64,000 nt of DNA from Pseudorasbora parva (GCF_024679245.1 NC_090185.1:3099964-3163963), one strand, 5' to 3'; shown: positions 41,448 through 52,539, counted from the first letter of the stretch. Notes: generated from the sequence alone by a model not told the origin. Made by a program: numbers and translations.

Positions 41448-44320
41448 TTGCCACATTCAGAATGTTGTACAGACTCACCCCTTCATTTATGTGTATGAAT
41501 GATCATCATTGTGTTGGATTTTTTTTTTTTTTTGACAAATAAAAATAAAAGAAGCTCTGAAATCTATTAAATTCCCATTGATTCCTATGGGTGGACATTT
41601 TTGTCCACGAAGGCTCAATCAAGGAGTTTTTTTTTTTTTCAACCACTTAACGTTGTAAAATCAAGTCAATGTATTTTTTTTTTTTTTTGTTCAGGTGGCA
41701 AACTTAGAAAAAGTAGCCAAGTCAATCCATATTATGACTGGTCACAATCACATTGTAGATATCTTAATTGCAATAACGACTAGTCAAAATTGCAGAGGAG
41801 ATTTCTGGAACTGGAATTATGACCAGTCAAAACTGATTTATGACTCGTATGGGAAGGTGTATTTAATGCTAAAACGGCTTGCCATAGTTCACTGCTGATG
41901 TCAGAGCGTGTGATTGGCTGTTCTCTGCTGATGTCAGAGCGTGTGATTGGTTGTTCTCTGCTGATGTCAGAGCGTGTGATTGGCTGTTCAGGATCAAAGC
42001 CTGAATAGATTGGTTTGGTTTTGTCAACTCTAAACTAATCCTGTAACCCTGAGTTTGTTAAACTACCATCATGGTCCAGGCCCCAGATCCAGAAGAGCTG
42101 GAAAAACATTTTAGTTTTAGTTCAATAATATAAATGTTCACTGAAGTTAAAAACATTTTATTTCAGCTATTTGTCAAGGAAACATTTCTCAATGAAGTTT
42201 AACTTGATGTACTAAAATATCTAAAGCTGAAATAAAATGAATAAAAACTACACAGGGCCTATAAAACCCCCAAAACTATTAACAATCACACAAACACAGA
42301 ATTACTAAAACCTTAACTACAGTGAAAATGGACAATATAAGAATAAAAACAGGCTCAAAACATTGATCAAAATATAATATTATCTCAATGATAGTAAAAT
42401 AATATGATACACTGGTTTGAGTCTCACAGGAGCTCAAGATTTAAATGTTAGTTTAAGACTCACTAAAGTAACTTTGAGAAGAAAACCATCGAACAGGATT
42501 ATTTCTGAAGCAATTTATCAGTCTTTTGTTGTCTTTTCATATTAATAATAACAATAATTAATGTGTTTTATGGCTTCAGTCGCTTCTGTAATAAATGACT
42601 GGTTAAAATTAAAACGCAGGAGGGGATCATGTTGAAGAGAAGAATGTGAACAGAGGAGATTCAGTCACTCTAGACCCTCGTCTCACTGAAGTGAAGGATG
42701 ATGATCAGATTCAGTGGAGGTTTAGATACACTAAAGTCACTTTAATCGCTGAAATCAATAAACCGGCCGACAGCTTCACTGTATATGATGATGTTCTTGA
42801 TGGGAGATTCAGAGACAGACTGAAGCTGGACAATCAAACTGGATCTCTGACCATCACAAACTTCACAATCAAACATGCTGGAGAATATCAACTACGGATC
42901 AACAGTAACTATGAGAGGAGTCGTTTCTTTCTCACTGTCATTGGTGAGTTAAAAACATTTACACCTGTTTTTTAATGACAAAGTTAAAATTGATTCATAC
43001 AAAATTTTGTTTCTTTTTGTTGTTTTATGATATTGTTTATTTCAAATGTTGAACTATTTAATTTAATAAACCATTATAATCTGTTGATCTGAGACAAACC
43101 CTGTTTCTGTTTGTTCTGTGTGTTTGATGATTCAGTGTCAGTGACGGAGGGAGATTCAGTCACTCTAGAGTCTGGTCTCACTGAAGAGGATGATGATCGG
43201 ATTCAGTGGTGGTTTGGAGATGAAGTCACTTTAATCGCTGAAATCAATAAACGGGCCGACAGCTTCACTGTATATGATGATGTTCTTGATGGGAGATTCA
43301 GAGACAGACTGAAGCTGGACAAACAAACTAGATCTCTGACCATCACAAACATCACAATCAAACATACTGGACGTTATCAACTATGGATCAACTATTACTG
43401 GCCTTCTTATTTTCTTTCTGTCTACGGTGAGTTAAATATCAGTTTCACATGTTTTATTTATTACAGTGAGATCTACAGAAGTATCTTATCATGAATAATT
43501 CGTTTAAATGACTAATTCTCTTACTGTTTTACATTAACAGCAGGTTTATATTGAACTTTCTGTTAAATAGTTTTAAATGTTCTACTTTTGATCATCTTGG
43601 TTCCTCTCGATGTTTCTTCCTCGTCTTCTTGAATATCTTCATTCATCCTCATTTCTCTTTATTCTCTGATGTTTTCCAGCTCGTCTGCCTGTTCCTGTCA
43701 TCAGCAGTAACTCTTCTCAGTGTTCTTCATCATCATCATCATATTGTTCATTGGTGTGTTCATCAGCGGTGAATGTGAGTCATGTGACTCTCTCCTGGTA
43801 CAAAGGAAACAGTTTATTGTCCAACATCAGTGTGTCTGATCTCAGCATCAGTCTCTCTCTACCTCTGGAGGTGGAATATCAGGATAAAAACACCTACAGC
43901 TGTGTGCTGAACAATCCCATCAGCCACCAGACTCAACATCTGGACATCACTCAACTCTGTCACACATGTTCAGGTACGGCAGCAACGCTGATATTAGTTG
44001 ATGTCAGCGCTGATATTAGCGTTTATTGACTGAGCTGATCTCAGTTTGATGTTTTTATTCCTCAGACCCTGTCCACTGTTGTGGTCCCACCGAAGCTGTG
44101 ATCCGATTGGTCCTCGCTGCTCTGGTGGGCGTGGCTACTGTCATGATTGTGGTTTATGACATCAGATCCAGAAGAGCTGAACGAGATCAAGCTCATATTC
44201 ACACATCAGGTACATGATTGATGATGTCATCTCTCACAAACTGATTTTGCATATATTAATATTGGTTTAGATTTATTAATTTATGGCTTCATATGTTCAT
44301 CTTTTTCAGGAAGAGCTTGA
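37120..44320 (+). CDS. Gene B: CD2/SLAM-like Ig receptor, complete
   Basis: Six exons, all phase 1: 37120-37171, 42620-42943, 43136-43426, 43680-43973, 44066-44209, 44310-44320 (TGA 44318-44320); 371 aa. Residues 1-17 are a signal peptide ([17 protein letters not shown]). About 19-125 and 126-222 are V-like domains lacking the B/F cysteines (TLDPRL, EYQLRI; TLESGL, RYQLWI). About 223-320 form a C2-like domain with extra cysteines and a six-serine tract. 331-351 is the transmembrane helix, with Arg334 at its outer edge. The 20-residue tail ([20 protein letters not shown]) has no ITSM or other tyrosine motif. The start gives a good signal peptide and a perfect codon join (G/GA). A cell-surface recognition role is inferred from the CD2/SLAM family. 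No inactivating change is seen. Relatives: gene A and gene C. Confidence 0.88.
37172..39749 (+). other. Gene B intron 1, left part
   Basis: The intron starts GTGAGT. No gene is recognised. Unassigned open frames at 38167-38463 and 38996-39265 have no family features. The stretch 39420-39730 is T-rich with an AATAAA and could be an LTR piece, but its ends were not defined. Confidence 0.45.
41377..41436. repeat. (TG)n microsatellite
   Basis: About 30 TG units followed by GCGCGCGCG. Confidence 0.95.
41886..41992. repeat. 33-bp tandem repeat, about 3 units
   Basis: Units AGCGTGTGATTGGCTGTTC plus TCTGCTGATGTCAG repeat here; related units are at about 40503-40570 in the same element. Confidence 0.8.
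42108..42619 (+). other. Gene B intron 1, right part
   Basis: AT-rich; nothing recognised except the CAG acceptor at 42617-42619. Confidence 0.5.
43724..43741 (+). repeat. Coding Ser tract, 6 codons, gene B
   Basis: TCT plus five TCA codons, the short form of the tract at 1153-1203. Confidence 0.9.
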
Positions 44321-44478
44321 ATCTAAAGCAGAACGCTGAACGTTAAAGATTCTTCAAGTGTGTTTTTGTCATCATAAATACTGATGATTATTTGAGCTTC
44401 TGCTCTCTTTCAGTGTCAGATTTTTAAAATCTTATTTGTAAGTTTATATTTCTCTCGGATACAACAATGATATAAAAT

Positions 44479-44484
44479 AATAAA
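44479..44484 (+). terminator. AATAAA polyadenylation signal, gene B
   Basis: AATAAA about 160 bases after the stop, matching gene A. Confidence 0.6.
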
Positions 44485-45435
44485 GAGTCACACAGATCTC
44501 ACTTTAATACTGCTGACGGATCTAAAGGTTTTCAACAACAACCTGTGTTGTATTTGAAGAAAGCAACCTTACATTGGTGTTTTTTTATTTTCTTTGTTTT
44601 GTTTTATATTAATTTCATTAGTCATTCATGTATTCAGATTATTATGATCTGATTTACTTCACTTATCATTTAATAATGTTATCATTATTGTTAATTTTTG
44701 TCACTTTGTGTGTTCTATGACTTATTGTCCTCATTTGCTTGCTCTTGTTGTTTAATCTTATGATTGTGTGTTTGAAGGGAGGTTTGTCTTCACGAGTAGG
44801 AGATCACAGAATGTCTCAAGGCTTTTATCATCACAGGACGATGTTGTGAAGTAGTAATTCTCCATAGTTTTTCTCTTGGTATAATAACACTTGTTGTAAA
44901 TGTATTGGTCAGATGAAGCCAGAGCATTGAGTGGTGTAACTTCTGGACAGACTCTGAGCATTGAAACATATGCAACTAAGATTATTCAACAAACTCTGCT
45001 CTGTTATGATCATCACTTCGTCTCCTGCTTTCTCAGTCAAATTCTCAGGCTGATAGACTTATATCTTCTGGCAAGGATTCGGCGCCGGGGCTGAATCTGA
45101 TATTTGGAGAGCCATCAGAACCAACATTTTGGCTCGATCTAACATGCTGTCCATTTGCCAAATGTATTTTCTTGCCTTTTTCAATAAAGTTTTCTCGCTC
45201 TGAGGTTCAAGAGTCTCTCCATGTTTTATTTCTTCTTCTTCCACTAATTTCTCTTTCATTAAATTTTCTTGTTGTTTTATCAATCCACAATAATAAACAA
45301 CCAACAGGCCGAGCTATGGGAATAGCGAACAGCACTGAAAACTTTCCAGGCAGGTTTTTTTGTCTGCACAGACCTCAGGCTCTCCCACTCCACCGCCCCG
45401 GTCTTTGAGATCTCCATCCAGAACCGCTTCTTCCC
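44485..45435 (+). other. 3' flank of gene B
   Basis: Duplicate of 1941-2690 plus about 200 bases that gene A has lost. No gene. Confidence 0.65.
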
Positions 45436-45439
45436 TTCT

Positions 45440-45909
45440 TTGTGAGTCAGAATGCGATGCTGTGATTATCGGCAGTTCCATCGTTCGGCACGTCCATGCT
45501 GCCTCAGGACAGGTAAGGTGTGCAGTCACTGTTTTCCTGGTGCTCGTGTTCTTGTTGTCTCTGCACAGATTCCGGCGATCCTGAATGGTGACGAGAGCGT
45601 CGGAGCGATTTGTGCTGAATGCGAAGGTGAACGGCATCAGGATATGGCAGACGGAGGTTCTGAAGACGGACTTCATGAGCCTGATGGAGACGGTAAGCAG
45701 AACATCACACGCGATGGGGGTCATCATGTCCGGAGCGCATCCCACATATCGATGAGGACTGAAAGGTTCGGTAGATTATTTGCTCTAAATGAATGGTTAA
45801 TGTCATGGTGTAACTCAATCTTTTCTGGGAGTGGCCTAGGCTTTTCCGTGCTGATGGCCTACACCCCAGCAGGATCCGAGCGGATCTTCTGTTGGAAAAT
45901 ATCTCCTCT
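45440..45909 (+). pseudogene. SGNH-hydrolase-like domain remnant (copy B)
   Basis: Fullest copy. DAVIIGSSIVRHVHAASGQ (an SGNH block I-like GSS motif), then in shifted frames HCFPGARVL, VNGIRIWQTEVLKTDF (position of the block III region), RLFALNEWLMSWC and DGLHPSRI. Frame changes between the pieces prevent a functional protein. A similar esterase-like domain is known from ORF1 of some fish LINEs, consistent with the L2-like pieces that follow. Confidence 0.55.
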
Positions 45910-46801
45910 TAGGCTCCGTCCACACGGAGATGTGTTTAGCTGTATACTTATACATTTTGTAGCGTATCAGTGTTTCGTCCACACGGATCCGGCATTTTCG
46001 AAGAATGAATCCGATATTTTCTGAAACCGGGTCCCAGAGTGGATAAATCTGAAAACGACAATCTTGCATTTTCGTGTGTACAGCAAATCCGTATATTTTG
46101 TGAAACGGTGATATCATCACGCTACGTCCGGCACGGTGAAAGACTAAAGGGATACAGCTACGGGCACTGGGCATGCGCACATTAATAATGCGTCATTTAA
46201 TTACCATATCTGCATTAGTGTAAGGGTAGGTTTAGGGTTGGGTAGGTGTAGACGTTAATAAAACACATCTGTTAAGTAGCAAATGTATTTATTGTTATTT
46301 TATCGTGAGATTTTGCCTCACCTCCTTCCACCGCTATACCCCTTCTAGCCACAACTCTTCTTCTCCATTATTAGTGTATTTCTGTGGCAGAATTACAGCG
46401 CCACACACTGGCCTGGCATGTTTACTACATCGTTTTGAGTCGGTTTCAGTGATCTCGTTGTTACGGGTACAGAGTCTACGGAGACAAGATGGTGAGTATC
46501 AGGTTTATTTGAACAACCAGTTGAGTTTGAAACTTGAGGGAGTGAAGATGGGCTGATGATAGTTCGGGTTTGTGTTGCTCAGGGTGCACTGGTAGATCGT
46601 AGGAGGTATCGCAGGAGATAAACGCTGGAGAACACAGAACACACACACGCTGGACACTGGAGATCGCTGGAGACTGGGTAGAAGACACTGGAGACGGGTA
46701 AGTAACATTGAGGGAGTCCTTAAGGTCAGCCGAAGAGGTTAGTACCTTTCTCTAACGAGACTGGACAGTGACTGCGTGGGTGTGTGTGGACGGGGCCTAA
46801 G
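45910..46801. mobile_element. TIR element (copy B), internally deleted
   Basis: Same termini and site as 2909-3954. About 150 bases near the right end are missing, bringing GTGTGTGTG directly against the right terminus GTGTGGACGGGGCCTAA. Confidence 0.6.
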
Positions 46802-47300
46802 ACGCTACACACTGTATGACTAGTGAGTCAAAGCACAAATGTCTTTGTTCCACCCACATAGTTAGCTGATAGTAATGCGAGTGTAGTGCATTCTAGAGAG
46901 ACTGTTTCTATTTCCCGATCAGTGAGGTCAAACATTAAATCTATCAAAGGAATAGAAAAGATTACTGTGATGAAGCCAGAAAACCAAACCATTAGTGAAC
47001 AAATCCCACAATTCAGCACAAGCATGGTCTGAATGGTTATGAGGACGCTGTTGCAAATATCTATAGAGATAATCTTAATGTTACTCAGAGAACAGGACAC
47101 AGAGTTCATTTATTTGAAATGCTTGTGCTAAATGTTTCACTCTCAGATATAAGAAAAATTCTACTATCTCTTGCTTTGGCCAGCGTGTATAGACCTCCAG
47201 GGCCCTGTGTTGATTTCCTAAAAGAGTTTGCTGATTTTTTTCTCAGAGCTTTTCAATCGAACAACCGAAGAATCTGCACGTAATAATCACAGCTAGTGTC
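46802..47300 (+). mobile_element. L2-like remnant (copy B)
   Basis: Same as 3956-4400, with VYRPPGPCVDFLKEF. It stops matching copy A after TTTTTCTCAGA at about 47246 and continues with sequence shared only with copy C. Confidence 0.65.
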
Positions 47301-47305
47301 TTAAA

Positions 47306-48001
47306 CCCTATTCAGACGGGATTAGTTTAACATGAGGAGGTGGGGGTAAAGTAATTTTACCTCAGGACGTCTGTAATATTAATGGCCAATTCGGACGGGA
47401 TAAGACATCTCAGTAAAACTAGCAGAAGTCGGAGAAGTAACTCACTTTACACACCACAGTAACCTTCTTGTCGTCATGTGCGTATGACATTGCTGTTATC
47501 ACGTGAGCAAACACAAAACATGAGCACCAGTCTGAACTATATATGTGTGTGTTTTATTAAACAGTTGGATCAAGTCTAACGATTCTGATTGATTCCAAGA
47601 GCTAAAATAAGTGTTGTGCCTCTAATCTAATGGGTTTAAACTTCTTTTTTCTTTAAATGATACAAGGTAAATACTATAGGTTTGCTAAAGAGTTGTCCCA
47701 CCACCTACAACGCAACGGAACGCTTCAAGCGCCTCCATGCTCGCAAAACATGCTTAAAAAAAAAAAAAACTATTTTACCATACATTTTTACAGCCGGTCT
47801 ATTCGAACGGGATTAGTATTACCCAAGGTAATTTTTCCGGACCTTTTTACAGAAGGTAAAAGTCTCGGTAATCTTTACTGACATTGTCCGTAATGATTAC
47901 CGAGATGGCACATTCGTACATGACTAAAATCACAGAGAACCTCTGGTAATAATTACTTTTCCCCCATCTCCCCATGTTAAACTAATCCAGTCCAAATAGG
48001 G
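47306..48001. mobile_element. MITE-like element (copy B)
   Basis: CCCTATTCAGACGGGATTAG at the left pairs with CTAATCCAGTCCAAATAGGG at the right. Further in, GAGGAGGTGGGGGTAAAGTA pairs with an imperfect complement. No coding capacity. Identical site in copy C (58216-58914). Confidence 0.65.
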
Positions 48002-48315
48002 GTTTAGGGAAGTCTCTGCTCCTGAGTTACCAGAATTGGCTGCAATATGTCCTGTCCTAACCTTTGTCAGGCAGAGGGCGACCCCATACCAGAAATCTTT
48101 GCTCCTAAAGCAAACTAGAAAGCATCCGTCTACCAACTCATTTCCCATACTACTTTAGTCAGCAAGGCTGTATAAACCAATATTGCTTTGGTGTTGGGAA
48201 TTTACGCAAAAGTTACTCCCAGTAAAGGCTCCATACTTACTTGGTGAGCCCACCATAAAATGAGGTGGACTAGAGCTGAACTAAGTCCTGTTACCTCATT
48301 TCATAGCCTGTTGAT

Positions 48316-49888
48316 CTATCCATCCATCCATCATCTTCCGCTTATCCGGGGCCGGGTGGCGGGGGCAACAGTCTAAGCAGAGACGCCCAGACTTCCTTCT
48401 CTCTGGCCACTTCCTCCAGCTCCTCCGGGGGTACCCCGAGGCCTTCCCAGGCCAGCCTGGAGACATAATCCCTCCAGCGTACCCTGGGTCTTCCCCAGGG
48501 CCTCCTCCCGGGGGGACATGCCCAGAACACCTCCCTGGGAAGGGTTCCAGCAGGCATCCGAAATAGATGCCCGAGTCACCTCAGCTGGCTCCTCTCGATG
48601 TGAAGGAGCAACGGCTCTACTCTGAGCTCCTCCCGAGTGACCGAGCTTCTCACCCTATCTCTAAGGGAGCGCCCGGCCACCCTGCGGAGAAAGCTCATTT
48701 CAGCCACCTGTATCCGGGATATTGTCCTTTCCGTCATGACCATAGGTGAGAGTAGGAACCCACAGCTCATGACCATAGGTGAGAGTAGGAACGCAGATTG
48801 ACCGGTAAATCGAGAGCTTCGCCTTACGGCTCAGCTTCTTCTTCACCACGACAGATCGGTACATCGCCCGCATTACTGCAGAATCTGCACCAATCCGTCT
48901 GTCAATCTCCCGTTCCATCCTTCCCTCACTCATGAACAAGACCCCAAGATACTTAAACTCCTCCACTTGAGGCAAGAACTCTCCACCAACCTGAAGTGAG
49001 CAAGCTACCCTTTTCCGACTGAGAAACATGGCCTCGGACTTGGAGGTGCTGATTCTCATCCCAGCCGCTTCACACGGCTTCGGCTGCAAACCGTCCCAGT
49101 GCATGCTTAAGGTCCTGGTTTGAGGTTGCACGACAAAATCATCTGCAAAGAGCAGTGACGAAATCGTGTGGTCCCCAAACCGGACACTCTCCGGGCCTTG
49201 GTTGCGTCTAGAAATTCTGTCCATAAAAATTATGAACAGAACCGGTGACAAAGGGCAGCCCTGCCGGAGACCAACATGCACCGGGAACAAATTTGACTTA
49301 CTGCCGGCAATGCGAACCAAGCTCCTGCTCTGGTCGTAAAGGGATCGTACAGCACTAAGCAATGGGTCCCGGACTCCATACTCCCAGAGCACCCCCCACA
49401 GGGTGCCACGAGGAACACAGTCGAATGCCTTCTCCAAATCCACAAAGCACATGTGGACTGGTTGGGCAAACTCCCATTAACCCTCCAGCACCCTGTGAAG
49501 GATATAGAGCTGGTCCAGTGCTTCACGACCGGGACAAAAACCACACTGCTCCTCCTGAATCTGAGGTTCCACTATGGGCCGAATTCTCTTCTCCAGTACC
49601 CTGGCATAGACTTTCCCAGGGAGGCTGAGAAGTGTGATCCCCCTGTTGTTGGAACACACTCTCCGATCCCCCTTCTTGAAAAGAGGGACCACCACCCCGG
49701 TCTGCCAGTCCATAGGCACTGTCCCCAACCGCCACACGATGCTGCAGAGGCGTGTCAGCCAAGACAGCCCCACAACATCCAGAGACTTAAGGTACTCAGG
49801 GCGAATGTACTCAGGGCGAATCTCATCCACCCCCGACGCCTTGCCACCGAGGAGCTTATTAACTACCTCAATGATTTCAGCCCGGGTG
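48316..49888 (-). mobile_element. Rex3: Rex3 LINE, truncated and broken
   Basis: RTE-clade fish retrotransposon Rex3. The minus strand ends in CATC/GATG tandem units (48317-48333), the Rex3 3' hallmark, and contains the conserved stretches GGTGACAAAGGGCAGCCCTG and ACCACCACCCCGGTCTGCCA, used widely as Rex3 primers. The RT shows VPMDWQTGVVVPLFKKGDRR, AFDCVPRGTLWG, GLRQGCPLSPVLFIIFMDRI and LLFADD. Damage: a 15-bp duplication (RPEYIRPEYL), compensating indels after FADD, and a tandem duplication near 48740-48790 that shifts frame. The endonuclease end is missing: at about 49888 the sequence passes straight into 18S rRNA. Shares its insertion site with 59230-62378. Confidence 0.9.
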
Positions 49889-50550
49889 ATGAAAAATAAC
49901 AATACAGGTCTCTTTCGAGGCCCTGTAATTGGAATGAGCGTATCCTAAACCCATGGGCGAGGACCCATTGGAGGGCAAGTCTGGTCCCAGCAGCCGCGGT
50001 AATTCCAGCTCCAATAGCGTATACTAAAGTTGCTGCAGTTAAAAAGCTCGTAGTTGGATCTCGGGAGTGGGCTGGTGGTCCGCCGCGAGGCGAGCCACCG
50101 GCTGTCCCGGACCCTGCCTCCCGGCGTCCCCCGAATGCCCTTAGCTGGGTGTCCGGTCCAGGGGCCGGGAGCTTTTAGTTTGAAAAAATTAGAGTGTTCA
50201 AAGCAGGCCGCCTATCGCTGCTGAATACCACAGCTAGGAATAATGGAATAGGACTCCAGTTCTATTTTGTGGGTTTCTGGAACCCGGGGCCATGATTGAG
50301 AGGGACGGCCGGGGGCATTCGTATTGCACTGCTAGAGGTGAAATTCTTGGACCGGCGCAAGACGGACGAAAGCGAAAGCATTTGCCAAGAATGTTTTTAT
50401 TAATCAAGAACGAAAGTCAGAGGTTCGATCAGATACCGCACACACGCCACAATGGGCGGATCAGCGTGTGCCTACCCTGCGCCGAGAGGCGCGGGTAAAC
50501 CGCTGAACACCCGCTCATGATCGGGACTGGGGATTGAAACTGTTTCCCAT
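49886..50550 (+). rRNA. 18S rRNA fragment (pseudogene), central part
   Basis: Contains the universal CCAGCAGCCGCGGTAATTCC, then AAAAAGCTCGTAGTTGGATC, TAGAGGTGAAATTCTTGGAC and AAAGCATTTGCCAAGAATG. At about 50437 (AGATACCG) several hundred bases of 18S are missing and sequence resumes around GGATCAGCGTGTGCCTACCC. Many substitutions and small deletions (for example in the AGGTTCGA region) mark a pseudogene. Interrupted after CCCAT by a solo LTR; continues at 51490. Confidence 0.9.
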
Positions 50551-51484
50551 TGTGAAGGCTAAGGCCACACATATATGCTATATATTTATTTTGAATATTT
50601 ATTTTAAAATGTTATTGTTTGACTTATTTTTTCCCCCTCTTTATATTCATATATTGTATTTATTTATTTTTTTGGTGTATATTTGGTATTACATTCTCAT
50701 TGTGTTTGTTTTGTAAGATTGTTTGTGCTTTATTTATTTTTATGTATTTGTTCAAATCCTAACCAAACGGTTTTACTAGGGGTGTGCGCATTTAAGATCT
50801 AAAAAGGAGATAGCGCCCATTCATGACTAGAGTGCACGCTAGAGAATGAATAAATTCCACTAGACAAAGTTATGAGTGTAATATTCATTTTTTTTTGTTT
50901 GAGTTGTTTCCTTACCCGAGGTTTTCGCCGAAGCCCATGACTGCAGCATGGAGCGAAGATCGGACTAAACGGATGTGCCATTTCCGGAAACCTTTTATTA
51001 TTATTTTGCGGAATTATGGGAAATGTAGGGTTTGGTTTAATATGTGTTTGGATCATTTGTTGAGGGGTGTTCTTGTTCATTTGAATGGATATATTTTTGT
51101 GTATAATATTTTGTGTATATTTATTTTTATTATTGCTTTATGGTGCATGTGAGTTTTCATATGTTTCTGGAGTTTGTTTATGTGAATATTTTTCAAAAAC
51201 GTAAAACCATGAAATTAGATATTTGTGAGACCCTTGGGTAATGCAATGGTTTGGTCTAATTTCTTAAAAATGAGTTTGTTTCGATGGTGAGGCAGTTCTG
51301 GTGAGGGATCCCGGTCATATAACATCAGAGACCCAGAGCTCACTTTGTTTTTCCCCCTTGCATTTCGTTATTTATTTAATTTGATGTGACCCTTGTATAA
51401 GTTATTTGTTTTTCCCTCTTGAATAAATCAAGATTTTGTTTACTTTATGAATGCCTCCTGAAAAGTTTTTGGAAGAACCCGACA
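50551..51484. mobile_element. Solo LTR inside the 18S fragment
   Basis: Starts TGTGAAGGC and ends CCCGACA, flanked by CCCAT at 50546-50550 and 51485-51489. AATAAA near the end (about 51421) fits an LTR polyadenylation signal. The 18S sequence resumes directly after it (ACGAGGAATTCCCAGTAAG). Confidence 0.8.
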
Positions 51485-51512
51485 CCCATCAACGAGGAAT
51501 TCCCAGTAAGCA

Positions 51513-51581
<69 letters not shown>

Positions 51582-51682
51582 GTGGTTTAGTGATGTCCTT
51601 GGATCGGCCCCACCGGAGCTCCTCGCTGGCCCTGGCGGAGCATCGAGAAGACGATCAAACTTGACCATCCGGAGAAAGTAAA
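51485..51682 (+). rRNA. 18S rRNA fragment (pseudogene), 3' part
   Basis: ACGAGGAATTCCCAGTAAG, GTTGATTAAGTCCCTGCCC and TTTGTACACACCGCCCGTCG are the conserved 3' region of 18S rRNA. It stops at GGAGAAAGTAAAA, short of the mature end, where a dispersed repeat begins. Confidence 0.9.
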
Positions 51683-51808
51683 AATGCAGAATGTTTCCTG
51701 TGATGGGTAGGTTTAGGGGCAGGGGCAGTGTAAGGGGATAGAAAATACGGTTTGTACGGTATAAAAACCATTACGCCTATGGAGAGTCCCTGTAAACCAC
51801 ATAGACCA

Positions 51809-51843
<35 letters not shown>

Positions 51844-51882
51844 CGTGCGTGTGTGCATGCGTGCGTGCGTGCGTGCGTGTGT
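51683..51882. repeat. Dispersed repeat with (TG)n
   Basis: Inverted relative of 22080-22200, followed by a TG/CG-rich microsatellite (51811-51882). Confidence 0.75.
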
Positions 51883-51899
51883 GTTATATGTTTAAATGA

Positions 51900-52400
51900 A
51901 TAGTATACACTGTCCAGGCATAACATTGTGACCTTTCTAATATTGTGTTCGTTCACCTTTTGCTAACCCATCAAGGCATGGACTCCACTAGACCCCTGAA
52001 GGTGTGCTCTGGTATCTGGCACCAAGATGTTAGCAGCAGATCCTTTAAGTCATGTAAGTTGCGAGGTGGGGCCTCCATGGATCGGACTTGTTTTGTTCAG
52101 CACATCCCGCAGATGCTTGATTGGTTTCACAGCAGAACATTACCCAAAGCATCACACTGCCTCCACCGGCTCGCATTCTTCCTATAGTGCATCCTGGTGC
52201 CATGTTTTCCCCAGGTATGCGACGCATACGTACCCTGCCATAAACGTGATGTAAAAGAAAACGTGATTCATCAGACCAGGCCACATTCTTCGATTGCTCC
52301 GTGGTAAAGTTCTGATGCTCACGTGCCACTGTTGGTGCTTTTGGCGGGGTCAGGGGTCAGCAATGGCACCCTGACTGGTCCCCATATCCAACAAACTGAG
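51900..52400 (-). pseudogene. Tc1-like transposase fragment
   Basis: Minus-strand translation 52329-52045 gives VAWSDESRFLLHHVYGRVR and GGGSVMLWVMF, the catalytic-core region around the first Asp of Tc1/mariner DDE transposases. The rest is scattered over frames. The flanking sequence (51905-52040) is also Tc1-type but decayed. No complete TIR pair. Confidence 0.75.
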
Positions 52401-52539
52401 TACATATTTTATGATGGCTAAATTATAAGGACCCCCAAGCTCCTAAAACATGGGGGTGATGCACCCCCCCCCCCCATTATACATGTGATTTACTGTTTTT
52501 TTGGGGTCAAATTAATCATGTGATGTTTTTTCCTTTAAT

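Larger units (their letters stand above)
39812..42083. mobile_element. TIR element with 3-bp target duplication (Harbinger-like?)
   Basis: Ends GGGCCTGGACCATGAAG and CATCATGGTCCAGGCCC are inverted repeats, flanked by CAG on both sides (39809-39811, 42084-42086). The interior has a GT microsatellite, two related tracts with GGACACTTTTG words and 33-bp tandem units, but no intact transposase. A 3-bp duplication fits PIF/Harbinger or CACTA-type elements; the family is inferred. Confidence 0.75.
39750..42107 (+). pseudogene. Fossil transmembrane exon, split by a transposon
   Basis: 39753-39811 joined to 42087-42107 reads as a decayed copy of the receptor transmembrane exon: (stop)[23 protein letters not shown], against [26 protein letters not shown] in gene B, two codons shorter. 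A TGA replaces the CGA codon of Arg334. It lies inside intron 1 of gene B, pointing to a lost relative. No other exon of that relative was recognised. Confidence 0.6.

Noticed and set aside
45314..45745. 143-aa minus-strand frame opposite the SGNH remnant
   Set aside because: The plus strand carries the conserved motifs; this is the antisense shadow.
45452..46024. 190-aa open frame, also at 56193-56765
   Set aside because: It mixes frames of the SGNH remnant with the TIR element; the motifs lie partly in other frames.
49453..49899. Plus-strand frames over Rex3
   Set aside because: Antisense of the Rex3 RT; the minus strand shows the RT motifs.
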